From a bacterium (GTDB taxonomy: Bacteria > Pseudomonadota > Alphaproteobacteria > Caulobacterales > Caulobacteraceae), in NCBI GenBank assembly GCA_030824495.1, contig JAVBXP010000038.1:1-64000 (forward strand): DNA of 64,000 nucleotides, in the 5' to 3' direction. How positions within the stretch are numbered: the stretch's first letter is position 1; every line of letters starts with the position of its first letter. Positions 18,197 through 28,489 of this stretch are shown here, in pieces. Position numbers and translations under genes: made by a program. The notes beneath the pieces are model-generated. The model did not search any database and had not been told where the DNA came from. It saw nothing but the letters and a program-made list of their open reading frames with translations.

Positions 18197-18741
18197 GGAT
18201 TTTGTCCCTGCAAGTAAGTCGTCAGCGCTTGGATTACCTGATCGACTGTCACGTGGTGGGCGGTGTCGCCGGTTTCCACCGTGACGTCGGCCTCGGCGTA
18301 GATTGGATAGCGGACGGCCGCCAGATCGGTCAGGACCTCCAGCGGGTCCTTGCCGGTGATCAGCGGGCGGTTGTCCTTGCGGCCCACCCGGCGCACCAAC
18401 ACCTCCAGGTCGGCCTTGAGCCAGACTGAGATCGAGCGCTCCTTGATCAGGGCGCGGGTCTCGGGCGTGATGAAGGCGCCGCCGCCGGTCGCCAGCACAT
18501 GGGGCGGATCCTCCAGCAGCCGGGTGATCACCCGGCGCTCGCCCTCACGGAAGGCCGGTTCGCCCAGACTGGCGAAAATCTCTGGAATGGAGCGCCCTGC
18601 GGCGGCTTCGATCTCGACGTCGGCGTCCTTGAAAGGCAGCTCGAGCGCGTTGGCGAGCCGGCGGCCGACGCTTGATTTTCCGACCCCCATCAGGCCGACG
18701 AGGGTGATGGTGCGGGCGCGTAGCGGTGTGTAACGGTCCAT
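18193..18741 (-). CDS. aroK: Shikimate kinase
   Basis: 182 residues. Walker [16 protein letters not shown], the shikimate-binding [19 protein letters not shown] and [12 protein letters not shown], the LATGGGAFI motif and the lid region [12 protein letters not shown] are all present. It phosphorylates shikimate at O3. First gene of the aroK-aroB-corC operon. It starts 66 bp from the divergent gene at 18808, so a promoter must lie in that gap. Confidence 0.95.
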   Translation of the reverse strand: MDRYTPLRARTITLVGLMGVGKSSVGRRLANALELPFKDADVEIEAAAGRSIPEIFASLGEPAFREGERRVITRLLEDPPHVLATGGGAFITPETRALIKERSISVWLKADLEVLVRRVGRKDNRPLITGKDPLEVLTDLAAVRYPIYAEADVTVETGDTAHHVTVDQVIQALTTYLQGQNP

Positions 18742-18807
18742 GAACGGCGAAGGTCTACACGAGCAAAGTCATTCGCGCCAATTTCGCGGATGGTGCAAGA
18801 CGAGGGG

Positions 18808-20112
18808 ATGATGGGCCGGGGACTTCTCAGTACGGCGCTTGGCGCTCTTGCTTTCGCAACCGCCGCTGGCGCTCAGCCGATCGAGGTGGCGACATTGAGC
18901 GCGCCCGATTTCTTTTCCAACGGCGCGCGAGACACTGGTCTTGGACCCGAGCTGTGGGCCGGATCGTCAGCGCAGACCGCCAGGACCGTCATCCCGATGA
19001 TCGCCGCCAAGCCGCTGTCGCCAGCGGCCCAGGCCTTGGCCCGGCGCGTGCTCGCCACGGCCGCCAGCGGGCCGGACGGCGCGGGCCAGGATCCGGAGAT
19101 GGCCGGCGCTCGCATCAACGCCTTGATCGCCACTGGCGCGGTGAAGGACGCCGGCGTGATCTTGTCGCGAACCGCCAATCTGGAGCGCAGCCCTGTGCTG
19201 GCCCAGGCCGGCGCCGAGGCGGCGTTGCTGTCGGGGGCCGACGAGCGCGCCTGCGATATCGCCGAGAGCCTGGTGAGCGGACGCGAGGACATCTACTGGC
19301 TGCGCCTGCGCGCCTATTGCCAATTGCGCGGCGGTCAGGCCGGCGCGGCGCAACTCACCTTCGATCTGGCCCAGGGCCAGGGGCGTGACGCGACCTTCGG
19401 CCGGCTCATGAGCGCCAAGCTGGCGGGCGGGGGCGATCCCGGCGCGGCCTCGGCCCGCAACGGCTTGGATTACGCCCTGTCCCGCAGCCTCGGGCTCGAC
19501 GTGGCCGCCGCCCAGCCATCGACAGCGGTCGCCGCGGCCTTGCGGCCCAGCGAGCCCGGCCTCGCGACCTGGACCATCGACGGATCCGATCCGGTGCGAA
19601 CCGCCATGGCGGCCGTGGCCGCGGGCGATCTGGCCGGCGCGAAAGTCCAGCGCGGCGGGCTGACCGCCGAGGGCATTGCTGCCAATGACCTTGCCTTGCT
19701 CGACGCTCTGATCGCGGCGGCGTCCGGCAAGCCCGACGGCCCGACCCTGGATCGCCTGGTCGAGCGCGGATCGGTTTCCGACGCCAAGAGCCGGACCAAG
19801 ATGCAGAACGCCGCCGTCCTTCTCTCGGCCCTGGACGCGCCGATGACCGCCCATACCCGCGGCGAATTCGCCAAGTTCAGCGCCGTCGAGCCGGGCAAGG
19901 CGACCGTGGCCAAGGCCACGGCGCTCGATCTCGCAGGGGACGCCAAACTGCAGGGCGAGACCGCCATGCTGGCCCTCTGGCTGTCGGCCGACGCCGGCGC
20001 CGCCGGGCCTCCCGTCGGCGATCGCGCCCGGATCATTCGCGCCCTGAAAGCGGCAGGCCTTGAGGAGGACGCCCGCGCCTTCGCGGTCGAAGGCTTGCTG
20101 GCGCAACGATGA
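18808..20112 (+). CDS. Secreted Ala-rich protein of unknown function next to xerD
   Basis: About 434 residues. MMGRGLLSTALGALAFATAA followed by GAQP is a signal peptide. The rest is Ala/Gly-rich and helical, with repeated short helices such as AGAEAALLSGADERACDIAE and LRLRAYCQLRGGQAGAAQLT that suggest a TPR/SEL1-like superhelix. I do not recognise a named family, but similar proteins are often seen upstream of xerD in Caulobacterales. Its stop overlaps the xerD start by ATGA. ATG 18790 is also in frame; 18808 follows GACGAGGGG and begins directly with the signal peptide. Confidence 0.75.
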   Translation: MMGRGLLSTALGALAFATAAGAQPIEVATLSAPDFFSNGARDTGLGPELWAGSSAQTARTVIPMIAAKPLSPAAQALARRVLATAASGPDGAGQDPEMAGARINALIATGAVKDAGVILSRTANLERSPVLAQAGAEAALLSGADERACDIAESLVSGREDIYWLRLRAYCQLRGGQAGAAQLTFDLAQGQGRDATFGRLMSAKLAGGGDPGAASARNGLDYALSRSLGLDVAAAQPSTAVAAALRPSEPGLATWTIDGSDPVRTAMAAVAAGDLAGAKVQRGGLTAEGIAANDLALLDALIAAASGKPDGPTLDRLVERGSVSDAKSRTKMQNAAVLLSALDAPMTAHTRGEFAKFSAVEPGKATVAKATALDLAGDAKLQGETAMLALWLSADAGAAGPPVGDRARIIRALKAAGLEEDARAFAVEGLLAQR

Positions 20113-21020
20113 GCGGCGCCGGCTGGGTCGAGGCCTTTCTTGAGATGATGTCGGTCGAGCGCGCCTCGGCCAAGAACACCCTGACCGCCTATGGGAAGGA
20201 TCTCGCAGACGCCCAGGCCTTTCTGGCGTCGCGCAGCAACAGCCTGGCCCAAGCCTCCGCCGAGGACGTCGAAGCCTATTTCAACGCCTTGAGCGATCGG
20301 GGCCTGTCGCCCGCCACCGCGGCTCGCCGCCGCGCCGCTGTCCGCCAGTTCTACCGCTTCGTGCTGGGCGAGGGATGGCGGGCGGACGATCCTTCCCGCC
20401 GGGTCGAGGCGCCGAAAAAGGGCAGGCCGCTGCCAAAGGTGCTGAGCCGGGACGAGGTTGACCGCATCATCGCCGCGGCCTCGGCGCGGGACGGCGGCCA
20501 GGGCCTGAGACTCGGCTGTATGGTCGAGCTCGCCTACGCCTCGGGCCTGCGGATCTCGGAACTGACAGCCTTGCCGCTGTCGGTCCTTGCCAAGGATCCA
20601 GCCTATCTGATCGTCAAGGGCAAGGCCGGCAAGGAGCGGCTGGCCCCGCTCAACGATGCGGCGCGTGCGGCGGTGAAAGCCTATCTGGAGGCGCGCAAGG
20701 CCTTCCTGCCCAAGGGCGACGCCGCCAATCCGTGGTTGTTCCCCTCGCACGGCAAGTCCGGCCGCCTGACCCCGCGTCGCTTCGCCCAGCTGCTCGACGA
20801 GGCGGCCGCGGACGCCGGCATTGATCCCGCCAGGGTCAGCCCCCACGTCCTGCGTCACGCCTTCGCAACCCACCTGCTGGAAGGCGGCGCCGATTTGCGG
20901 GTGGTGCAAAAGCTGCTCGGACACGCCGATATCTCGACGACCCAGATCTACACCCACGTCGCCGGGGAGCGGCTTCGCGAGGTGATGGACACCAAACACC
21001 CGCTCGCCAAGAAGCGCTGA
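20109..21020 (+). CDS. xerD: Tyrosine recombinase XerD
   Basis: 303 residues. The N-terminal SAM-like core-binding domain (FLEMMSVERASAKNTLTAYG) precedes the catalytic domain with Arg in ASGLRISEL, Lys in VKGKAGKERLAPL, HVLRHAFATHLLEGGADLR, LLGHADISTTQIYTHV with the second His and the nucleophilic Tyr. It resolves chromosome dimers at dif with XerC. The genomic place beside accA is typical of alphaproteobacteria, which argues for the housekeeping enzyme and against a mobile integrase. Confidence 0.92.
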   Translation: MSGAGWVEAFLEMMSVERASAKNTLTAYGKDLADAQAFLASRSNSLAQASAEDVEAYFNALSDRGLSPATAARRRAAVRQFYRFVLGEGWRADDPSRRVEAPKKGRPLPKVLSRDEVDRIIAAASARDGGQGLRLGCMVELAYASGLRISELTALPLSVLAKDPAYLIVKGKAGKERLAPLNDAARAAVKAYLEARKAFLPKGDAANPWLFPSHGKSGRLTPRRFAQLLDEAAADAGIDPARVSPHVLRHAFATHLLEGGADLRVVQKLLGHADISTTQIYTHVAGERLREVMDTKHPLAKKR

Positions 21021-21048
21021 TCGACCAACCGGCTGCTCCTCGCACTTG

Positions 21049-21071
21049 TTAGGCGCAAGGTTCGCGCCTAA
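21049..21071 (+). terminator. Inverted repeat between xerD and accA
   Basis: TTAGGCGC-aaggttc-GCGCCTAA, eight-base perfect arms, followed by TTT and a run of C. It may act as a weak terminator for xerD or as an operator for accA, whose ATG is 42 bp further on. Confidence 0.35.
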
Positions 21072-21112
21072 TTTCCCCCTTCCGCAAACGGAACGCAGAG
21101 AAGATTCCTCGT

Positions 21113-22075
21113 ATGGCCGCACACTATCTCGAGTTCGAGCGCCCGATCGCCGACCTCGAAGCGAAGATCGAGGAGTTGTCGAAGCTTTCCGAAACCACCG
21201 GCTCCGGCGCTTTGGACGCCGAGATCGAGGCCTTGCGGTCCCGCGCTCAGGAAGTTCGCCGCCAAGCCTATTCCAAGCTCGACGCCTGGCAGAAGACCCA
21301 GGTGGCGCGCCATCCCGAGCGGCCCCACTTCGTCGACTATGTCGGCGGCCTGATCGACGAGTTCGTTGAACTGCGCGGCGACCGCCGGTTCGCCGACGAC
21401 CAGGCGATCATGGGCGGCCTGGGCCGGTTCCGCGGCCAGCCGGTGGTGGTGATCGGCCACGAGCGTGGGCGCGACACCGTTTCCCGCGTGAAGCACAATT
21501 TTGGCTACGCTCGGCCTGAGGGCTACCGCAAGGCTATCCGGCTGATGGAGCTGGCCGAGCGGTTCAATCTGCCGGTGATCAGCTTTGTCGATACGCCCGG
21601 CGCCTATCCCGGCATCGGTTCGGAAGAGCGCGGCGTGGCCGAGGCCATCGCGCGCTCGACGGAAACCTGCCTGATGCTCGGCGTGCCGATGGTGGCCGTC
21701 GTGACGGGCGAAGGCGGATCGGGCGGGGCCATCGCCATGGCCGCCGGCAACCGCGTGCTGATGCTCGAGCACGCTATCTATTCGGTGATCACCCCGGAGG
21801 GCGCCAACTCGATCCTCTGGCGTGGCGCGCGTACGGCCGAAGAAGCGGCCAAGGCCATGAAGGTCGCGGCCCAGGATCTGCTGGGCGTCAAGATCGTCGA
21901 CCGGATCATCCCCGAGCCGATCGGCGGCGCTCATTCCGACAAGGAAGCCACGATCAAATCTGTGGGCGACGCCGTCGAACAAGAGCTCGAAGGCCTAAGC
22001 AACCTCACCCCCGATCAACTGCGCAAACAGCGGGCCGACCGCTTCTACGCCATCGGCCGCAGCGGACTGCAATAG
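21113..22075 (+). CDS. accA: Acetyl-CoA carboxylase carboxyltransferase alpha subunit
   Basis: 320 residues. It forms the alpha2-beta2 carboxyltransferase with AccD and moves the carboxyl group from biotin to acetyl-CoA, the first step of fatty acid synthesis. Recognisable parts include YLEFERPIADLEAKIEEL, HPERPHFVDYVGGLIDEFVE, GDRRFADDQAIMGG, SFVDTPGAYPGIGSEERG and the GEGGSGGAIAMAAGN oxyanion region. No accD is in the window. The length matches the family. Confidence 0.97.
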   Translation: MAAHYLEFERPIADLEAKIEELSKLSETTGSGALDAEIEALRSRAQEVRRQAYSKLDAWQKTQVARHPERPHFVDYVGGLIDEFVELRGDRRFADDQAIMGGLGRFRGQPVVVIGHERGRDTVSRVKHNFGYARPEGYRKAIRLMELAERFNLPVISFVDTPGAYPGIGSEERGVAEAIARSTETCLMLGVPMVAVVTGEGGSGGAIAMAAGNRVLMLEHAIYSVITPEGANSILWRGARTAEEAAKAMKVAAQDLLGVKIVDRIIPEPIGGAHSDKEATIKSVGDAVEQELEGLSNLTPDQLRKQRADRFYAIGRSGLQ

Positions 22076-22098
22076 CGCCCATCTAACGGCTTGCCTGA

Positions 22099-23145
<1,047 letters not shown>

Positions 23146-23173
23146 GCCTGTCTTCGTCAGCCGCTGGCTTCGG

Positions 23174-24184
23174 TCAGCGGCTGATCTCGGCCAGGACGCC
23201 GCCAAGCTCATCGACCGCCTCCGGCGTCGTGGCCCATGAGCACATGAAGCGGACCGAGCCGTCCAGGAACCGGTAGACGAACCAGCCGGCCGCATGCAGG
23301 CGGCTGAGCGCCTCATCGTCCATCTCCACGAACACCGCATTGGCCTCCACCGGGTGGCGCACGGGGAAGGGCGTCAGCTTCGACAAGCGCTGGGCCATGG
23401 CGTTCGCGTGGGCGGCGCGCTCGACAAAGGCGCCGCTCTCCAGCATCCCGATGAACGGGGCGGCGTAGAAGCGGCCCTTGGAGGGCAACTGACCCGCCTG
23501 CTTCAGGCGTGCGTCGAACCGCCGGGCCAGCTTGCGATCAAAGATCACCACCGCCTCAGTCGGGGTCATGCCGGCCTTGGTGCCGCCGACCACCAGGATG
23601 TCGACGCCCAGCGGCTGGATGTCCTTGAGGTCAAAGCCCGCCGCCGCCGCGTTGGCCAGGCGTGCGCCGTCCAGGTGAACGCCCAGCCCCTTGGCCCTGG
23701 CGGGCGCGATCAGGGCGGAAAGGGTCTCGCGGGAATAGACCGTGCCGTACTCGGTGGCGTTGGTCAGCGACATCGCCGCCAAGGGTTGGCGGTGGGCGAC
23801 ATCGGGTTCGGCCAGGGGCGCCGTCAGCGCCTTCGGATCGATACGTCCCGAGGCGCCGGTCAGGCCGATAAGGCCGATCCCTTGACCAAAAAAGCCCGGC
23901 GCGCCGGTCTCGTCGGTGCAGACGTGCGCGTGCTCATGGGCCAGCACCGCCTCGAACGGTCGGCACAGGGCCGACAGGGCGATGGCGTTGGCCGCGGTAC
24001 CGGAGGCGACAAATCGAACCTCGGCGTCGGCGTCCAGCAGGCCGCGCACTGCATCGGCGGCCCGCGCGCTAATGGCGTCGGAACCATATCCGGGCGTGAA
24101 GCCTGTGTTGGCGGCGACCAGGGCCTCGATCGCTTCAGGAGCGGCCGGGGCGGTGTTGTCGGATGCGAAATCGTAGCGAGCCAT
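23174..24184 (-). CDS. Low-specificity L-threonine aldolase / beta-eliminating lyase
   Basis: 336 residues of a fold-type I PLP enzyme. YDFASDNTAPAAPEAIEAL is the family start; GFTPGYGSDAISARAADAVR, VASGTAANAIALSALCRP, GVHLDGARLANAAAA and the PLP Lys in VVGGTKAGMTPTEAVV follow. Members cleave threonine or allo-threonine to glycine and acetaldehyde. It converges with the nitronate monooxygenase gene with 28 bp between stops. The exact stereospecificity cannot be read. Confidence 0.87.
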   Translation of the reverse strand: MARYDFASDNTAPAAPEAIEALVAANTGFTPGYGSDAISARAADAVRGLLDADAEVRFVASGTAANAIALSALCRPFEAVLAHEHAHVCTDETGAPGFFGQGIGLIGLTGASGRIDPKALTAPLAEPDVAHRQPLAAMSLTNATEYGTVYSRETLSALIAPARAKGLGVHLDGARLANAAAAGFDLKDIQPLGVDILVVGGTKAGMTPTEAVVIFDRKLARRFDARLKQAGQLPSKGRFYAAPFIGMLESGAFVERAAHANAMAQRLSKLTPFPVRHPVEANAVFVEMDDEALSRLHAAGWFVYRFLDGSVRFMCSWATTPEAVDELGGVLAEISR

Positions 24185-24281
24185 GTCTTTTGGATTCTAG
24201 AACGCGTCGCCGGGCCGGCGAAGTCCGTAATTTCGTGCTTTCTTCATCGGGGCGCCTCATCCTTTCCCTAGGGGGAACGTG

Positions 24282-26600
24282 ATGCGAGGCGCCGAGGCTG
24301 AGGACCTGACCGCGAGGCTGGCGAACGTGGCGCGCTTGACGCCGCACGCCATTGTCCTCTGTGACGCGGCGGGACGGATCGACTGGGTCAATGACGGCTT
24401 CACCGCCATGACCGGCTTTGATTTGGCCGAGGCCGCTGGCCGCACGCCGGGCGCGCTGCTGCAATGCCCCGAAACCGATCCTGCGACCATCGCGATGATG
24501 TCGGCCTGCGTTGCAGCCGGCGAGGGCTTTCGGGTGGAAGTTTTCAACTGCGCCAAGGATGGGCGCCGCTTCTGGCTGGATTTGGATGTCCGCCCGACCT
24601 TCTCGGCCCGGGGAGAACTGGACGGCTTCATGGCCATCCAGGCCGACATCACCGCCGCGCGGAACGACCGCAACCGGCTGAACTCCACTTCCGTGGCGCT
24701 GAAGGCGGTTGGAAGGCTCGCCAGATTAGGCGCCTGGGAGGTCGACGTCGTTCAGCAGGTCGTCCGGTGGAGCCCTGAGCTCGCCGACTTGCTCGGCCGC
24801 CCGTATGTCGTGGAAGGGGCCTTAGACACCCTCAATGTCTACGCTCCCGAGGTGCAGGAGGCTGTGCAGGCCCACATCGGCCAGGCCATCAAAACGGGCG
24901 AGCGCATTGATTTCGAGGCCCCGGCCATCACTGGTTCGGGAGAGCGGATCTGGCTGCGGGTCATGGGTGAACCGCGCATGGTCGACGGGCGTTGCGTGGC
25001 GCTGCACGGCGCCAGCCAGGACGTCACCGCCCAGCGCGAAGCCGTGGCCGAGCTGCGCGAATCCGAGCGCTTTGGCCGTGGCGTGATCGATGGGCTGGCG
25101 GCTCTGCTCACGGTCATCGACGAGACCGGCGCGATCATCGCCGCCAATTCGGCGTTCAGGAAGCTGGGCGCGGAGGTCGCGCAGGCCGACGTCTATCCGA
25201 TGGGCCGCAATCTCTTCGAGGTGTTCGACCGTTTGCCGGGCGGACGGGGCAAGTCGCTGACCAGAGGTGTGAAGAGGGTGCTGGCCGGCGGCGCGGACAC
25301 CTTCGCCTACGCCTACCAGTCGCGGAGCGGGGAGTGGTTTCGGCTGACCGCCGCCCGTTTCCAGGGGGCTGGACCGGTGCGCTGCGTGGTCATCACCCAA
25401 TCAATCGAAGACCTGAAACGCTCGGAGAAGCGACTGAAGGCTCTGAATGTCTCGCTGAAGCGCGCCCGCGACGACGCCAATGCCGCCAATGCAGCGAAGT
25501 CCGCCTTCCTGGCGACGATGAGCCACGAGATCCGCACCCCCTTGAACGGGGTGCTGGGCATGGCCCAGGCCATGGCGCGCGACGAGCTGTCCGACCGCCA
25601 GCGCGAACGTCTGACGGTCGTGCGCCAAGCCGGCGAGACTCTGCTGGCGCTATTGAACGACCTGCTGGACCTGTCGCGGATCGAAGCGGGTCGCCTGGAG
25701 CTGGAAGACGGGCTGATCGACATCGAGTCGCTGATGACCGGCGTGCAGGCCACCTTCACGACCCTGGCCAGCGAAAAGGATGTTTCATTCCAATTGGCCG
25801 TGTCGCCCAAGGCGCTCGGCCTCTGGCGGGGCGACCCGACCCGCGTGCGCCAGGTCGTCTACAATCTCGTTTCCAACGCCGTGAAGTTCACCGCTCGCGG
25901 GGAGGTTCGGGTGGCTGTGCGCCGCGAGGCCGGAGCCTTGGTGTTCGAGGTCGCAGACACCGGTCCCGGCATCGCCGAGGACCGCCTGGGATCGCTGTTC
26001 CACAAGTTCGTGCAGGAGGATGCGTCCACCACGCGGCGCTACGGCGGCTCGGGCCTGGGCCTAGCCATCTGCCGCGAGCTGGCGACGTTGATGGGCGGCG
26101 AGGTCGGTGTGGTGTCGAGCGTGGGGGAGGGATCGACCTTCACCGTCCGCCTGCCGCTGTCTCGCGCCGAAGGGGCGCTGCCGGCCAGCGTGTCGATGGA
26201 GATCGCAGCCCCGTCCGGCGATCTCCGCATCCTGGCGGCGGAGGACAATCCGATGAACCAGCTGGTCCTCAAAACCCTGCTGGCCCAGCTCGGCGTCGAG
26301 GTTCGGTGCGTCAATGACGGTCAGGCTGCCTGCGCCGCCGCCGCCGAGCAGGAGTGGGATGTCATCTTGATGGACGTCCAGATGCCGGTGATGGACGGCC
26401 CCACGGCCGCTCGGTGGATCCGGGACCGCGAAGAGGCCGAGGGCCTGCGGCGGACCCCTATCATCGCCCTGACCGCCAACGCCATGGCACACCATGCGGC
26501 GGAGTACACCTCTGCCGGGATGGACGTGCTTGTGCCCAAGCCGTTGGAACTCGAACGGCTGATCGGCGCGATCCAGTCCGTGATGGAGGAGGCGGCCTAG
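24282..26600 (+). CDS. Soluble PAS hybrid sensor histidine kinase
   Basis: 772 residues without membrane helices. Three PAS-like domains (about 15-130, 145-255 and 265-370; first one IVLCDAAGRIDWVNDGFTAM), HisKA with acceptor His in ATMSHEIRTPLNGVLGM (about residue 412), HATPase with NLVSNAVKF and GGSGLGLAICRE, and a C-terminal receiver with acceptor Asp in ILMDVQMPVMDG. The first PAS has GRTPGALLQCPETD, reminiscent of a LOV domain but without the photoactive GRNCRFLQ cysteine. GGGGGAA precedes the ATG; a GTG at 24279 is adjacent. Kinase and receiver resemble the CHASE4 kinase at 2257-4380. Its stop is shared with the convergent epoxide hydrolase gene. Confidence 0.9.
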   Translation: MRGAEAEDLTARLANVARLTPHAIVLCDAAGRIDWVNDGFTAMTGFDLAEAAGRTPGALLQCPETDPATIAMMSACVAAGEGFRVEVFNCAKDGRRFWLDLDVRPTFSARGELDGFMAIQADITAARNDRNRLNSTSVALKAVGRLARLGAWEVDVVQQVVRWSPELADLLGRPYVVEGALDTLNVYAPEVQEAVQAHIGQAIKTGERIDFEAPAITGSGERIWLRVMGEPRMVDGRCVALHGASQDVTAQREAVAELRESERFGRGVIDGLAALLTVIDETGAIIAANSAFRKLGAEVAQADVYPMGRNLFEVFDRLPGGRGKSLTRGVKRVLAGGADTFAYAYQSRSGEWFRLTAARFQGAGPVRCVVITQSIEDLKRSEKRLKALNVSLKRARDDANAANAAKSAFLATMSHEIRTPLNGVLGMAQAMARDELSDRQRERLTVVRQAGETLLALLNDLLDLSRIEAGRLELEDGLIDIESLMTGVQATFTTLASEKDVSFQLAVSPKALGLWRGDPTRVRQVVYNLVSNAVKFTARGEVRVAVRREAGALVFEVADTGPGIAEDRLGSLFHKFVQEDASTTRRYGGSGLGLAICRELATLMGGEVGVVSSVGEGSTFTVRLPLSRAEGALPASVSMEIAAPSGDLRILAAEDNPMNQLVLKTLLAQLGVEVRCVNDGQAACAAAAEQEWDVILMDVQMPVMDGPTAARWIRDREEAEGLRRTPIIALTANAMAHHAAEYTSAGMDVLVPKPLELERLIGAIQSVMEEAA

Positions 26601-27742
26601 CCGACCTCCGCCCCCCAGGCCTGCACGTCGGCGACGAAAAGGTCCGGTTCCTCCATCGCTGCGAAGTGGCCACCGCGCGCCTGCTCGGTCCAGCGGCTGA
26701 TATTGTAGGCGCGGTCGGCCCAGGACCGCGGCGGAGCGGTATAGAGCGGCTCGCCGGGGAAATTGGCGAAGGCGGTCGGCGTCTCGCAGCGCTCGCCCTC
26801 CGTGAACGCCACGCCGCCCTCTTCAAGCAGGCCGCGATAGTACCAGGCCCCTGTCGCGAAGCTGTCGGTCATCACATAGAGCATGATGTTGGTCAGCAGC
26901 CGGTCCTTGGGGTGGACCTCGTCGAAGGGCTTCTCGCGCAGGTCCGACCAGTCGTGGAACCGCTCGGCGATCCAGGCGGCCTGGCCGACCGGATTGCCCG
27001 CGCCCATCCACGCCAGCGACTGCGGCTTGGACGCTTGCAGCCGGAAATAGGCGCCCATGACGTCCATCATGGCGCCCTGGCGGGTCATCCAGGCGATCTC
27101 GGCCTCGGTCTTGGGGCCGCCGTGCGGGCGGAAGCCCATCATGTTCAGGTGGATGGCGCGGACGTGCTGGCCGTGGTCGTGGCCAAGCCAGGAGGTGACC
27201 ATCGCGCCCCAGTCGCCGCCCTGAGCGAGATAGCGGTCATAGCCCAGCACCTGTGTCATCAGGGTGTTGAACAGCCGCGCGGTGGTGCGCTGGCCGATCG
27301 GGCGCTTCGGCTTGGACGAGAAGCCAAAGCCGGGCAGGGACGGGATCACCAGGTCGAAGGCGTCTTCCGCCCGGCCGCCAAATCGCGAGGGGAAGGCCAG
27401 CTTCTCGATGCTGTCCCAGAACTCGTAGTGCGAGCCGGGCCACCCATGCGTCAGGATCAGCGGCCGCTTGCCGCCGGCCTCGCCGACCACGTGCAGGAAG
27501 TGGAGGTCGTAGTCCTCGACCCGGGCGGTGAACTGCGGAAAACGGTTGAGGTCGGCCACCGCCGAGCGCCAGTCATAAGCCTCGGTCCAGTGCGCGCAGA
27601 GGTCATTCAGGTAGCCGGCGTCGCAGCCATAGGCCCAGCCGTCCGGAACCTCCGGGATCGGCGGCCAGGGATAGGCCCTCACTTGATCCAGCACCGCCTG
27701 GACAGAGGCTTCGCTCCACTTGACCTCAAACGGTTGGACCAT
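26597..27742 (-). CDS. Epoxide hydrolase, EHN-domain type
   Basis: 381 residues. The N-terminal EHN domain (PFEVKWSEASVQAVLDQVRA, AYDWRSAVADLNRFPQF) precedes an alpha/beta-hydrolase core: oxyanion motif LTHGWPGSHYEF, nucleophile Asp in QGGDWGAMVTSW, and catalytic His in ARGGHFAAMEEPDL. It would open an epoxide to a diol. GAGGGGAA upstream supports ATG 27742. It follows the TetR gene by 63 bp on the same strand and may be co-transcribed with it, which links it to the DUF2855/carotenoid-oxygenase genes across the operator. Confidence 0.9.
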   Translation of the reverse strand: MVQPFEVKWSEASVQAVLDQVRAYPWPPIPEVPDGWAYGCDAGYLNDLCAHWTEAYDWRSAVADLNRFPQFTARVEDYDLHFLHVVGEAGGKRPLILTHGWPGSHYEFWDSIEKLAFPSRFGGRAEDAFDLVIPSLPGFGFSSKPKRPIGQRTTARLFNTLMTQVLGYDRYLAQGGDWGAMVTSWLGHDHGQHVRAIHLNMMGFRPHGGPKTEAEIAWMTRQGAMMDVMGAYFRLQASKPQSLAWMGAGNPVGQAAWIAERFHDWSDLREKPFDEVHPKDRLLTNIMLYVMTDSFATGAWYYRGLLEEGGVAFTEGERCETPTAFANFPGEPLYTAPPRSWADRAYNISRWTEQARGGHFAAMEEPDLFVADVQAWGAEVG

Positions 27743-27805
27743 TGCGCGCTTCCCCTCTTGTTGCGGGGAAGATGGCGGTCTTGCCGCAAGGGCCGTCAAG
27801 TCGCT

Positions 27806-28408
27806 TCAGGCGCCGGGGCGCAGGCCCTTTGCGAGCGTGTGGCCGAGCTGGCGGTTGATGATCCGGGCCATGCCCTTGGGCAGCTTGCCGGAGAGTTCCA
27901 GGCTCACCGCGCCGTGGGTGGCGGCCCAGTACATGCGGCCGATTTCTTCCGGGTCGCCTTCCATCACGCCGGCCTCGACCAGGCCCTTGATGTAGGCCGA
28001 CCGCATCGCGTTGGCGCGGGCGGCGGCGGCGACCAGGTCCGGATAGTCCTCTTCGTGCGGCTGGTTCAGGTCGAACATCAGCTTGTAGGTCTGCGGGTGT
28101 TCGAAGGCGAAGTTCAGATAGGCCTCGCCCACCGCCGAGCTCTTGGCCTTGGCGCTGCCCTGGGTGTTGGCGAGCGCGCCTTCCAGGGACGCGGCGAAGC
28201 GGTTGAAGCCGTTGGTCCGCACGGCGGCCAGGATGTCTTCCTTGTCGGCGAAATAGCGGTACGGCGTCATGGGGCTGACCCCCAGTTCGGAGGCCAGCTG
28301 GCGCATGGTCACCGCGTCCGGCCCCTTCTCGGCGAACAGCTTCTCGGCGACCTCGCAAAGACGTTCGCGGAAGTCGGCGACATCGGACTCGGACAAGACG
28401 CGGGGCAT
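27806..28408 (-). CDS. TetR-family transcriptional regulator
   Basis: 200 residues. The HTH is RLCEVAEKLFAEKGPDAVTM followed by RQLASELGVSPMTPYRYFADKEDI, a clear TetR N-terminal domain; the C-terminal ligand-binding half (about 80-200) is of the TetR_C WHG-like type and not assignable to a ligand. It is divergent from the DUF2855 gene. The 81-bp gap holds a 24-bp imperfect palindrome (28451-28474) that is an obvious operator for self- and target repression. Confidence 0.9.
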   Translation of the reverse strand: MPRVLSESDVADFRERLCEVAEKLFAEKGPDAVTMRQLASELGVSPMTPYRYFADKEDILAAVRTNGFNRFAASLEGALANTQGSAKAKSSAVGEAYLNFAFEHPQTYKLMFDLNQPHEEDYPDLVAAAARANAMRSAYIKGLVEAGVMEGDPEEIGRMYWAATHGAVSLELSGKLPKGMARIINRQLGHTLAKGLRPGA

Positions 28409-28450
28409 TGATAAACTCAGAGAAAGAAAAGGCTTGTCCTGAGGTAGCTC

Positions 28451-28474
28451 TTACGTAATAAATTTACAACGTAA
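28451..28474. promoter_or_regulatory. TetR-type operator
   Basis: A 24-bp palindrome with 20 of 24 positions symmetric: outer arms TTACGT and ACGTAA, centre TAAATTTA. It lies between the divergent tetR (start 28408) and DUF2855 (start 28490) genes, placed to control both. Binding by the adjacent TetR protein is inferred from position. Confidence 0.72.
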
Positions 28475-28489
28475 AAAGGCGAGGAAGCG

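Noticed and set aside
24282..24700. A LOV photosensor in the PAS kinase
   Set aside because: The region has GRTPGALLQCPETD but not the GRNCRFLQ cysteine needed for flavin adduct formation; treated as an ordinary PAS domain.
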